From an uncultured Chlamydiae bacterium (GTDB taxonomy: Bacteria > Chlamydiota > Chlamydiia > Chlamydiales > SM23-39): 8,231 nt of DNA. The DNA lies in the NCBI GenBank assembly GCA_903864395.1, contig CAIPFQ010000068.1, positions 1-8,231 on the forward strand, in the 5' to 3' direction. Both the position numbers and the translations under genes were made by a program. Positions 1-8,231 of this stretch are shown piece by piece. The notes below the pieces were generated by a model, which was given only the letters and a program-made list of their open reading frames with translations, did no database searches and was not told where the DNA came from. Within the stretch, counting starts at the first letter, position 1; every line of letters begins with the position of its first letter.

Positions 1-2
1 CG

Positions 3-965
3 ACTTCTGCCCCGCTGGCTTCGCAAGAGAGGCATGCAGGAATTGAGTTAAACAAGGCAGAAGAAACCCTTAAAAAGATCCAAGAGACACCGATAAGACT
101 TGGAAAAGAAGATTCAAAAAACAAACAAATCGAAAAACAATGGGAAATTGAACAAGCGGTTGATATGCGAGATCATTTGAAAATGCAATTTGAGCAAAAG
201 TCAAAGCGGCGAGAGCAGGTTAAAACGGCAGTCAGAGAAATGGGTGTAATTCATCACCCGATAAATCTTAAAAGTGGAGCATTACAAACTGCTGACGGAA
301 CGGAAGAACGATTCAATGAACAATTTAAAATAATTCACGAGTGTGCAGAAGCGGCAAACTTATCGGAGCCAAGTATAAATCGCATTGAGAAAGCGCAGAG
401 AGCCTTTGGTGCGATAGTGATGTATCTGAGATATTTTTTTGTCGTATATGCAGCTTTTGTTGAGGGACTGCGATTAAGCATCGAGCAAGAAAAGTTTTTT
501 AATGAAGTCGTATTTCCTTTGAGCTATCTGAAAATGATCTGGAGGCGGTTACCGAAAAAGGATAAAGAGCAGCACAAGATGTTAATGCAAGAGCTTGAAG
601 TTCGAATGCGAGACGAACCCTGGCCAGAAGAATTAAAGCAAGGGTTGATGAAGAAAGGGAAAGAAATGGCAGAGACATTTCAAAGGTCAAGCTCCTGCGT
701 AGAGGGTAGAAACGGGATGCTGTCTCTGAACTACCATCGGTTTCATCGACTGAATGCGAGAAGTCTTCAAGTACTAACTATAGTCCACAATTTCGATGTT
801 CGAAGATCTGATGGAACCACTGCAGCTGAGCGGTTTTTTGAGGCCAAGCATGAGAACCTATTTGAGTCTTTAGTGGCAAATGTGCGCATTCCAGGCAAGC
901 CCCAACAGCAACAGCATGATATGCAAAAGCGCCTATTGGGTCGGGAAAAGAGACGAGTTGCCTAG
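3..965 (+). CDS. DUF6399-like transposase-type protein, 5'-truncated by window edge
   Basis: The frame is open from position 3, with no stop before TAG at 963-965. The first internal ATG (165) is therefore probably not the true start: about 54 in-frame residues precede it, and the visible part is about 320 residues. The upstream residues are charged and probably helical (Lys/Glu/Gln-rich, roughly 48-150). The diagnostic part is C-terminal: SSSCVEGRNG (687-716), then VHNFDVRRSDGTTAAERFF (783-839), then a PQQQQH stretch near the end. I recognise this arrangement from DUF6399 proteins, which are usually annotated as transposases or IS-derived. The Glu in CVEGRNG resembles the last acidic residue of DDE transposases, but that is inference. 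The N-terminal half, which would hold the other catalytic residues, lies outside the window, so activity cannot be judged. No terminal inverted repeat was identified downstream. The gene converges on putA. Confidence 0.72.
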   Translation, partial: TSAPLASQERHAGIELNKAEETLKKIQETPIRLGKEDSKNKQIEKQWEIEQAVDMRDHLKMQFEQKSKRREQVKTAVREMGVIHHPINLKSGALQTADGTEERFNEQFKIIHECAEAANLSEPSINRIEKAQRAFGAIVMYLRYFFVVYAAFVEGLRLSIEQEKFFNEVVFPLSYLKMIWRRLPKKDKEQHKMLMQELEVRMRDEPWPEELKQGLMKKGKEMAETFQRSSSCVEGRNGMLSLNYHRFHRLNARSLQVLTIVHNFDVRRSDGTTAAERFFEAKHENLFESLVANVRIPGKPQQQQHDMQKRLLGREKRRVA

Positions 966-1249
966 GAAAATTGAGCGAAAAGGTGAACATCGCCCTTAAT
1001 CCATTAGGCTTTTCAAGGCTTTTTCTTGATCTGGTGTACTGAGCGTTGCCGAAGAGTTGTCAGTTACGGAATCAGCTTGATTCTTCTAATAACCAATGCA
1101 TTAAAATAGGGAAACAGCTGCTTCCCTATTTAGATTATTCTTTCTTATCCAGCTCTTCTTTGCCAAATCGACTAACCTTTTCATGTTCAAAATATAAACC
1201 AAAATTTGTGATTTTTGTTAGAAAAATAAACCAAGTGTAAGCGTTTCAT
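966..1249. other. AT-rich convergent intergenic spacer
   Basis: This 284-bp stretch separates the stop codons of two convergent genes. It is visibly richer in A+T than the flanking coding regions. It holds the strong hairpin annotated separately at 1104-1131. A smaller inverted repeat, GAATCA-gct-TGATTC, lies at 1069-1083. An AT-only repeat, ATTTTT-gttag-AAAAAT, lies at 1211-1227. A short reading frame (1046-1240, +) starts at TTG, lacks a ribosome-binding site, runs through the hairpin and has an unremarkable protein sequence, so I do not call it a gene. Confidence 0.6.
1104..1131. terminator. Candidate bidirectional intrinsic terminator between the transposase-like gene and putA
   Basis: AAATAGGGAA (1104-1113) is perfectly complementary to TTCCCTATTT (1122-1131), giving a 10-bp stem around an 8-nt loop. 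The outer pairs are A/T, so a short run of U would be transcribed at the 3' side in either direction. On the minus strand, the direction of putA, the stem is followed by TTTTAA, and it lies about 120 nt past the putA stop. On the plus strand it lies about 140 nt past the DUF6399-like gene. The stem has only three G-C pairs and the U tracts are short, so strength is uncertain. Position and symmetry support the call. Confidence 0.5.
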
Positions 1250-4200
1250 TCACAAAATCGCTTTGCGCAGTTCTCCTTCGCGAATTCCAAGATTGCCATA
1301 GCGATGGTAATCGCTACTGATGGAAATTTCGCGTAAAAAGTGGAGCAGCTCAAAGCGCCCATTGGCTAAGACAGGTTCACTGATGATGTGGGTGCCTGTT
1401 TCTGCTGCCGCCTCACAAAGATTTACAGAGCTCTTTTCTAGGAGGCGAACTCTTTGTACTTTGCCTTGTCTAACGCGGGCTATAAATTCTTCATTGCTCT
1501 CTTCGAACACTTGAAGAATAGGAACTAACTCAAGCCAGTTGAGCGGTGAGGCTTTAGAGGTGCCTCGTTGCCAACTGATCTCTAGACCAGCTCCGCAGGT
1601 AAGAGCTGCGGCTGCTGTGCGCAAAGCGTCGAGGGGATTTGATTTCGCATCAATGCGCAACACAATTCCTTTTCGGGGGACATAGTTGAAATAATTGTCT
1701 TCTCCCACGATTTTTGTAGGATCGCGATGCTGGCGCATCCTCTTCCACCAATGGGCGTAATTGGCGACGCTTCCCGCCCAAAGACCGAGCTCTTCTGCGG
1801 AAAGATGAAGTTTTTCTAAGAAAACGGTGAGATTATTGACCCATTCGTTGACCGGAAACTTTTCTTGTGGCAAGCCGACCTGTCGCGCTCTCATACATTC
1901 GCGCAAGTAATTGGGCCCTCCCGCCTTTGATCCATTGCCAAAATTCGACGCTTTTGTGCCTCCGAAGGGCTGGCGTCGCACAATGGCTCCCGTAATGGTT
2001 CGGTTGATATAGAGATTGCCCGCCTCGATCTCTTCGAGCCAGATCGTTTGCTCCCTTTCATCAAGACTTTGAAGCCCCGACGTGAGTCCATAGGGAACGG
2101 CATTGGCCAGTGCAATCGCATGGCGAAGATCGTCTGCTCGCAAAACCCCCAGCACAGGACCGAAAAGCTCCGTCATATGGGTAAAACTTCCTGGCTGTAC
2201 ATTCCATTTAATTCCAGGACTCCAGAGGCAGGGGTTAGTAGGGTCTTGTTTGGGCTCTAAAAGCCATTCTTCTCCAGGCTCAAGAGTGGTTAAAGCGCGC
2301 TTTAAAACGCCTCTGGGTTCATGGATGAGAGGATTGATTTTTGTGGAAGGATTCCAAGAAATGCCTACTGTTAGGCTTGCGGCCGATTCGCGTAAAATTT
2401 TGCGGAAATGGGGATCGTCATACACTTCTGCCTCTAAAATCACAAGCGAGGCCGCCGAACATTTTTGTCCTGCGTGACCAAAGGCGGACTGAATGATGTC
2501 CTTAATAGCGAGGTCGCGATCGGAAAGAGCGGTGACAATGATGGGGTTTTTCCCTCCTGTTTCCGCTGCGAGATCGATCCCTGGTCTCATTTTGAGAAAG
2601 TTGCGCGCTGTTTCCGTGCCCCCCGTTAAAATCACACAGTCGATTCTCGGATCGCGAATCAAATCGCTTCCGACGCCCTCTCCAGAACAAGGGACAAATT
2701 GCAGCACAGTTTTAGGAATCCCTGCATCCCAGAGAGCTTTGGCAAGCTCCCAACCGATGAAAACAGTATCGGAGGCGGGCTTGAAAAGAACGCAATTGCC
2801 TGTCATGAGCGCGGCAAAAATGCCCCCAGCGGGGATCGAGCAGGGAAAATTCCAAGGCGAGGCAACGAGAATAGTTCCCTTAGGCGTCCATTCAATATCT
2901 TTAATATGCGCCATCTTGACCCTTTGGCGTCGATAGTATTCGGCGAAATCAATGGCTTCAGAGACCTCTGGATCGGCCTCTAACAAAGTTTTGCCCCCTT
3001 CGAGCATCATCGCCCCCATCAGATCGCCCCTGCGCTCGCGCAAGAGCTGAGCGGCTCTTGCCAAGAGATGGGCGCGATGTTCTATAGAGGTAGCTCCCCA
3101 TCCTTTTTCAGCCTCTTTTGCACAAGCAACGGCCTCTGCAATGTGATGCTTTTCCGCCTTGGCGTAATGAAAAAGAATTTCCTTTGGCTCCGAGGGGCTA
3201 TGCCCTGCGCCATGGGTGTTGTCGAAAAGCTCTTTGCCTCCGATGACGAGGGGAATTGGCTCAATTTTCTTAGATTTCCAGGCTTGGATTATATTCATTG
3301 CCCAGCGCTGATTTTGCAAAAGAGCAAAGTCTGTATCGGGTTCATTGTCAAAGGGAATGTCGAAATCGAGGGGGGCTGGTGCCTGCAGCCTGTTTTGCCC
3401 TCTGCGCGCGCTTTGGCTCACAGAATTGATTTCATCGCAGCTTTGAGAAAAGAGAGAGGTCTGCGCTTCCCAGCTTTCCGTTCCTACTTTGAGGCCAAAG
3501 GCATGGCGCAGAAAGTTGTCGGGGCCTGTGTTTTCATCCAAACGGCGAATCAAATAGGCAATCGCGTGTTGAAATTCTTCTTTTGTCGCAACGGGACAGT
3601 ACAAAAGCATGTCCCCTGTTAGTTTTTGAACTACGCGTCGAATGGGCTCTGCCATCCCTTCGAGCATTTCAAAGCCGACATGATCGGTCACCTCATTTTC
3701 TAACCGCAGTAAGATGGAAAAGGCAATGTCAAAAAGGTTGTGGCTTGCGACGCCAAGGCGCACTGCTTGGGCGTTTTCTTTTTTGCATCCGTAGGCAACC
3801 ATGCGCTTGTAATTGGCATCGACATCGAGTTTTGTCGTGTAAGGTGCTTGGGGCCAGCCTCTCAAAGAGGCTTCAAATTGCTCCATCGCAAGATTGGCTC
3901 CCTTTACGATCCGAATTTTGATCGGAGAGCCACCGCCTGCCACCCGTTTTTTTGCCCATTCAGTGAGCTCTTTTTGAATCGGATGGGAGTCGGGAAGATA
4001 GGCCTGGAGCACGATCCCTGCGGAATAATGAAAAAACTCAGGTTCGTTTAACACTTTTTGAAACGCTGCGACGGTGAGATGAAGGTCTCGATATTCTTCC
4101 ATATCGAGGTTGATGAATTTAGGAATAAGCTCTCCAGACGCTTTAGGAATCGCCTCTTTGATCGTCGCGCGATAAAGGGATTTTAGCCGTCCCGCAATGT

Positions 4201-4849
4201 GATCGACGCTGCCTTCAAAATCGATCATGTTGATTTGGCTAAAAATGGTTGAAATTTTGACCGAAATATAATCGATTTCTGGATTTTTTAGGTCCTCTAA
4301 ACATAGATGCATCCGGTGTTTCGCTTCAGCCTCGCTCAAAATAGCCTCGCCAAGGTGATTTAAATTGAGTTGCACGCCCTGTTTTTTTCGCTCTGCGAGG
4401 TGTTGGTTTAAAAGATGAGCTTCTCCAGGCAAGATAACGCGCGAGGTTTCTTTTCTTAGTGTGTAAGTGGCCAAGGGGATCAGAAATTGCGCGGCTTTGG
4501 GGGAAAGATTTTTTAAGATGTACAGCTCTGTTCTTTGCGTCCAATCGAGGTATTGGGGGACGCCGATTTGGTTGAGGAGATAAATCATTTGGTCGGCGAT
4601 GCGCTGATGCGAATGGCTGCGAAAACATTGGTCGGTCATGGCGGTGGTAAAGGCTTTGCCCTTAGGGTCTCGCATGAGGCGTGAAAGCTGCTCTTGGACT
4701 TTTTTTTCGGCAGCACTTGTTGTTCGATTCGCTTCGCTGAGCATTAAAGCGGCTAATTCTATCGCTTTTTTCTTTCTCTCGGATAAAGAGAGAGGCTTTC
4801 CCTTCACGGTATCGAGTAGCGCATGTGCATCTTCGAGATAAGAGGACAT
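1250..4849 (-). CDS. putA: Bifunctional proline dehydrogenase / L-glutamate gamma-semialdehyde dehydrogenase (PutA)
   Basis: PutA oxidises proline to pyrroline-5-carboxylate with FAD, passing electrons to the quinone pool, then oxidises the hydrolysed product to glutamate with NAD+. The proline dehydrogenase module (about residues 100-460) shows LNHLGE (163-168), YISVKIS (194-200), DMEEYRDLHLT (249-259), RIVKGANL (313-320), DANYKRM (344-350), FEMLEGMAEP (393-402) and RRLDENTG (435-442). The aldehyde dehydrogenase module (about 530-990) shows SPWNFP (664-669), Lys690 in FKPAS, TGGTETA (742-748), catalytic Glu763 in AETGGKN and catalytic Cys797 in GQKCSAAS. ELFGP (894-898) and PFGGTK (961-966) follow. 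Residues from about 1000 to 1199 form an extra C-terminal region like that of long PutAs, probably a non-catalytic aldehyde-dehydrogenase-like domain. The ribbon-helix-helix DNA-binding domain of E. coli PutA is absent, so this copy should not autoregulate. At 1199 residues it fits the long class lacking a DNA-binding domain. ATG at 4849 has AAGGTG 8 nt upstream. The gene is intact and transcribed alone. Confidence 0.96.
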   Translation of the reverse strand: MSSYLEDAHALLDTVKGKPLSLSERKKKAIELAALMLSEANRTTSAAEKKVQEQLSRLMRDPKGKAFTTAMTDQCFRSHSHQRIADQMIYLLNQIGVPQYLDWTQRTELYILKNLSPKAAQFLIPLATYTLRKETSRVILPGEAHLLNQHLAERKKQGVQLNLNHLGEAILSEAEAKHRMHLCLEDLKNPEIDYISVKISTIFSQINMIDFEGSVDHIAGRLKSLYRATIKEAIPKASGELIPKFINLDMEEYRDLHLTVAAFQKVLNEPEFFHYSAGIVLQAYLPDSHPIQKELTEWAKKRVAGGGSPIKIRIVKGANLAMEQFEASLRGWPQAPYTTKLDVDANYKRMVAYGCKKENAQAVRLGVASHNLFDIAFSILLRLENEVTDHVGFEMLEGMAEPIRRVVQKLTGDMLLYCPVATKEEFQHAIAYLIRRLDENTGPDNFLRHAFGLKVGTESWEAQTSLFSQSCDEINSVSQSARRGQNRLQAPAPLDFDIPFDNEPDTDFALLQNQRWAMNIIQAWKSKKIEPIPLVIGGKELFDNTHGAGHSPSEPKEILFHYAKAEKHHIAEAVACAKEAEKGWGATSIEHRAHLLARAAQLLRERRGDLMGAMMLEGGKTLLEADPEVSEAIDFAEYYRRQRVKMAHIKDIEWTPKGTILVASPWNFPCSIPAGGIFAALMTGNCVLFKPASDTVFIGWELAKALWDAGIPKTVLQFVPCSGEGVGSDLIRDPRIDCVILTGGTETARNFLKMRPGIDLAAETGGKNPIIVTALSDRDLAIKDIIQSAFGHAGQKCSAASLVILEAEVYDDPHFRKILRESAASLTVGISWNPSTKINPLIHEPRGVLKRALTTLEPGEEWLLEPKQDPTNPCLWSPGIKWNVQPGSFTHMTELFGPVLGVLRADDLRHAIALANAVPYGLTSGLQSLDEREQTIWLEEIEAGNLYINRTITGAIVRRQPFGGTKASNFGNGSKAGGPNYLRECMRARQVGLPQEKFPVNEWVNNLTVFLEKLHLSAEELGLWAGSVANYAHWWKRMRQHRDPTKIVGEDNYFNYVPRKGIVLRIDAKSNPLDALRTAAAALTCGAGLEISWQRGTSKASPLNWLELVPILQVFEESNEEFIARVRQGKVQRVRLLEKSSVNLCEAAAETGTHIISEPVLANGRFELLHFLREISISSDYHRYGNLGIREGELRKAIL

Positions 4850-4857
4850 AATTTTAG

Positions 4858-4875
4858 CACCTTGGGTTGATTATA
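4858..4875 (-). promoter_or_regulatory. putA ribosome-binding site and candidate -10 box
   Basis: On the minus strand AAGGTG (4858-4863) lies 8 nt before the putA ATG, which supports that start. A perfect TATAAT (4870-4875) lies just upstream. No good TTGACA-like -35 box is seen at the usual spacing; that region is an A tract on this strand. A start site 7 nt past this -10 would fall within the ribosome-binding site and leave a very short leader. The RBS is therefore firmer than the promoter. Confidence 0.45.
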
Positions 4876-4881
4876 GCTATA
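4872..4881. repeat. 10-bp palindrome in the divergent putA / namZ-like spacer
   Basis: TATAGCTATA is a perfect palindrome in the 54-bp spacer between two divergent genes. It overlaps the candidate putA -10 box on the minus strand and lies next to CATAAT (4883-4888), a possible -10 for the plus-strand gene. This could be a shared operator, or simply AT-rich promoter sequence that happens to be symmetric. Confidence 0.35.
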
Positions 4882-4903
4882 GCATAATGTTGGTTTTTTT
4901 TGT

Positions 4904-6124
4904 ATGCTTCAGTCCATGCGTTCGTTTTTCTTTTTCATTATCTCTGTTTTTCCTTTCTATGGCGCCGTGTTGCCAGGCGTCGACGTTTTTTTTCAAACCC
5001 CTTCAAACGACCTTTTTCACAAAAAAATTGGCTTGATTCTGAATCAAACGAGTGTTGACGCCTCGTTAGAGTCCACTTTGTCAAAGTTTTTGAAATTGGA
5101 GCCCTCTGTGACTGTGGTGGCTATTTTCGCGCCAGAACATGGCGTGCGGGGCTTGCAATACGCGGGGGAAAGTGTGAAGGCGGGAAAGTTGGGCTCTATT
5201 CCAGTTTACAGTTTGCATGGAGAAACGCGCCGGCCTACCGCTGAGATGCTCAAAGGGATCGACGCAATCATTTATGACATTCAGTGCACAGGTGTGCGAG
5301 CCTATACATACCCAACAACCCTTTTTTATATGATGGAGGCGGCTGTAGAAATGGGCATTGAAGTGATTGTGTTGGATCGGCCGAACCCAATCAACGGTGT
5401 GACTGTGGATGGGCTCATGTTGGACGATTCCTTTCGCTCTTTTGTGGGCTATATCAATGTGCCGTACTGTCACGGAATGACCATTGGCGAGCTCGCTTTA
5501 TTTTTTAACTCGGAATACAAGATTGGTTGCCAGTTGCGTGTGATCCCGATGAAAGGGTGGAAAAGAGAGATGAGCTATGTTGATACGGGACTTCCTTGGA
5601 TTCCGCCAAGTCCCAATGTGCCAGAGCCGACAACGCCTCTTTTTTGTTCGATGACAGGCATTTTAGGGGAGTGCAATATTGTGAATATTGGGATTGGCTA
5701 TACCCTTCCTTTTAAGGTCGTGGGGGCTCCTTGGATTAAGGCAGAGTCTTTTGCTGCCGCCCTCAACGCCCAAAAACTCCCTGGCGTTCATTTTCTCCCC
5801 TACTATTATCGCCCTTTTTGGGGGCACTATAAAGGTCTCGATTGCGAAGGGGTTCTCATCGAGGTGCTCAATACTGCCTTGATTCGCCCTGTCGCTGTTC
5901 AGTATCTGCTTCTCGGGCTTTTAAAAAGTTTATACCCCACTGAATTTGTAAAACGTTTTGGGTCGATTGGAGCGCGTAAAGAAATGTTTCACAAAACAAA
6001 TGGGACGGACGCTGTCTATGATATCGCGATGAAAGAAAAATTCCCTGCTTGGAAGCTGATTGAGTTACAAAAAACCGAGAGGGAGGCTTTTCTTCTCCGT
6101 CGCAAACCGTACCTCCTCTATTAG
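4904..6124 (+). CDS. Exported DUF1343/NamZ-family protein, predicted exo-beta-N-acetylmuramidase
   Basis: The protein has 406 residues and matches the DUF1343 (YbbC/NamZ) family. The characterised Bacillus subtilis member removes N-acetylmuramic acid from the non-reducing end of peptidoglycan fragments (family GH171). Visible family motifs are FAPEHGVRG (75-83), YDIQCTGVRAYTY (124-136), DRPNPI (158-163), PYCHGMTIGEL (187-197) and WIPPSPNVP (232-240). Glu78 in PEHG matches the position I recall as catalytic in NamZ. The N-terminus (Arg6, then a Phe/Ile/Val-rich stretch to about residue 23) looks like a Sec signal peptide with possible cleavage after FYGA, which implies action in the periplasm or outside. 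Two starts are possible: ATG 4904 and ATG 4916. Neither has a clear Shine-Dalgarno, and the second gives a more typical signal peptide. An in-frame TAG at 4880 rules out a start further upstream. No muropeptide-recycling genes (nagZ, amidase) are adjacent. The gene is divergent from putA and ends 84 bp before groES; its stop lies inside the CIRCE-like operator. Confidence 0.9.
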   Translation: MLQSMRSFFFFIISVFPFYGAVLPGVDVFFQTPSNDLFHKKIGLILNQTSVDASLESTLSKFLKLEPSVTVVAIFAPEHGVRGLQYAGESVKAGKLGSIPVYSLHGETRRPTAEMLKGIDAIIYDIQCTGVRAYTYPTTLFYMMEAAVEMGIEVIVLDRPNPINGVTVDGLMLDDSFRSFVGYINVPYCHGMTIGELALFFNSEYKIGCQLRVIPMKGWKREMSYVDTGLPWIPPSPNVPEPTTPLFCSMTGILGECNIVNIGIGYTLPFKVVGAPWIKAESFAAALNAQKLPGVHFLPYYYRPFWGHYKGLDCEGVLIEVLNTALIRPVAVQYLLLGLLKSLYPTEFVKRFGSIGARKEMFHKTNGTDAVYDIAMKEKFPAWKLIELQKTEREAFLLRRKPYLLY

Positions 6125-6147
6125 CACTTACGAAGCTTGGTTGCTAA
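6121..6147. promoter_or_regulatory. CIRCE-like HrcA operator upstream of groESL
   Basis: The CIRCE consensus is TTAGCACTC-N9-GAGTGCTAA. The sequence reads TTAGCACTT (6121-6129), a 9-nt spacer (6130-6138), then GGTTGCTAA (6139-6147). That is 8 of 9 and 7 of 9 matches with exact spacing, and the outer TTAGCA/TGCTAA arms pair perfectly. Its place directly ahead of groES supports control by the heat-shock repressor HrcA. It begins at the last coding base of the upstream gene, spans that gene's stop codon, and ends 5 bp before the -35 box. Confidence 0.82.
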
Positions 6148-6152
6148 AAAAG

Positions 6153-6182
6153 TTGACGGGAAATAGCTCTTTTTGCTATGAT
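6153..6182 (+). promoter_or_regulatory. groESL promoter (sigma-70/sigma-66 type)
   Basis: A -35 box TTGACG (6153-6158, 5 of 6 to consensus) and a -10 box TATGAT (6177-6182, 5 of 6) are separated by 18 bp. Transcription would begin near 6189, about 20 nt before the groES ATG. The match fits a strongly expressed housekeeping and heat-shock operon driven by the main sigma factor, with repression through the adjacent CIRCE-like site. Confidence 0.8.
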
Positions 6183-6195
6183 CTTAGTTTTTAAC

Positions 6196-6202
6196 AGGAG
6201 GA
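6196..6202 (+). promoter_or_regulatory. groES ribosome-binding site
   Basis: AGGAGGA lies 6 nt before ATG 6209. It is the strongest Shine-Dalgarno in the window and fixes the groES start. groEL has a second, good site, AAGGGGG (6504-6510), 8 nt before its own ATG. Confidence 0.9.
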
Positions 6203-6208
6203 AAGTCT

Positions 6209-8159
<1,951 letters not shown>

Positions 8160-8231
8160 CTCAAAAAGTCTGAAATAACCCAGGTCGTATGATTGGTGCA
8201 CGTTTTTGTTTTTTGAACGACTAAACGTTAA
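8160..8231. other. Sequence downstream of groEL, no gene recognised
   Basis: These 72 bp hold T-rich runs (8202-8214) but no convincing hairpin before them. The best pairing, GTCGT (8184-8188) with ACGAC (8217-8221), has a 28-nt loop and is too weak to call a terminator. The end of the operon transcript is therefore not visible here. Confidence 0.5.

Noticed and set aside
1003..1025. Direct repeat GGCTTTT-caa-GGCTTTT after the DUF6399-like gene, considered as an element end
   Set aside because: It is a short direct repeat with no inverted partner in view and cannot be told apart from chance.
1046..1240. 64-residue plus-strand reading frame in the convergent spacer
   Set aside because: It starts with TTG, has no ribosome-binding site, crosses the terminator-like hairpin and has no recognisable motif.
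2493..2936. Plus-strand reading frames of 94-184 residues opposite putA (also 2103-2477 and 3068-3622)
   Set aside because: They lie wholly antisense to a well-conserved PutA reading frame and show no family motif; codon structure belongs to putA.
4862..4888. TTGGGT / CATAAT as a promoter for the namZ-like gene
   Set aside because: The 15-bp spacing is short and the -35 match is poor; too weak to annotate.
8184..8221. Possible terminator after groEL (GTCGT paired with ACGAC)
   Set aside because: Only five base pairs around a 28-nt loop, with the T run inside the loop rather than after the stem.

Overview
This window reads as a bacterial chromosome segment with four complete protein-coding genes and one truncated at the left edge. 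No RNA genes or CRISPR arrays were recognised. The organism is most likely a member of the Chlamydiota of the environmental, amoeba-associated type (Parachlamydia/Waddlia-like). This is inference from gene content and general resemblance: a groES-groEL operon under a HrcA/CIRCE-type operator, GroES and GroEL sequences that look chlamydia-like but divergent, and a DUF6399-type transposase-like protein of a kind I associate with such genomes. No 16S gene or other phylogenetic marker is present, so the assignment is tentative.

Layout. Positions 1-965 (+) hold the C-terminal part of a DUF6399-like, probably transposon-derived protein whose reading frame is open through the left edge. Positions 966-1249 are an AT-rich spacer between convergent genes; it contains a 10-bp-stem hairpin suited to termination. 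Positions 1250-4849 (-) encode a 1199-residue bifunctional proline utilisation enzyme (PutA), with proline dehydrogenase and glutamate-semialdehyde dehydrogenase modules and an extra C-terminal region but no N-terminal DNA-binding domain. A short divergent spacer (4850-4903) carries a palindrome and a consensus -10 box. Positions 4904-6124 (+) encode an exported DUF1343/NamZ-family protein, a predicted exo-N-acetylmuramidase. The groES-groEL operon follows at 6209-8159 (+), with a strong sigma-70-type promoter, good ribosome-binding sites and a CIRCE-like operator. The operator starts on the last coding base of the namZ-like gene and covers its stop codon. Positions 8160-8231 hold no recognisable gene or clear terminator.

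How the genes relate. GroES and GroEL form one folding machine and are clearly co-transcribed. PutA stands alone as a catabolic enzyme that converts proline to glutamate and feeds electrons to the respiratory chain. The NamZ-like protein probably acts outside the cytoplasm on peptidoglycan fragments. It points the same way as groESL and is only 84 bp upstream, with no terminator seen, so read-through into the chaperonin operon is possible. The left-hand transposase-like gene suggests a nearby mobile element or its remnant. I found no convincing unknown multi-gene system. The most unusual feature is the placement of the CIRCE-like site, upstream of the promoter and over a neighbour's stop codon.
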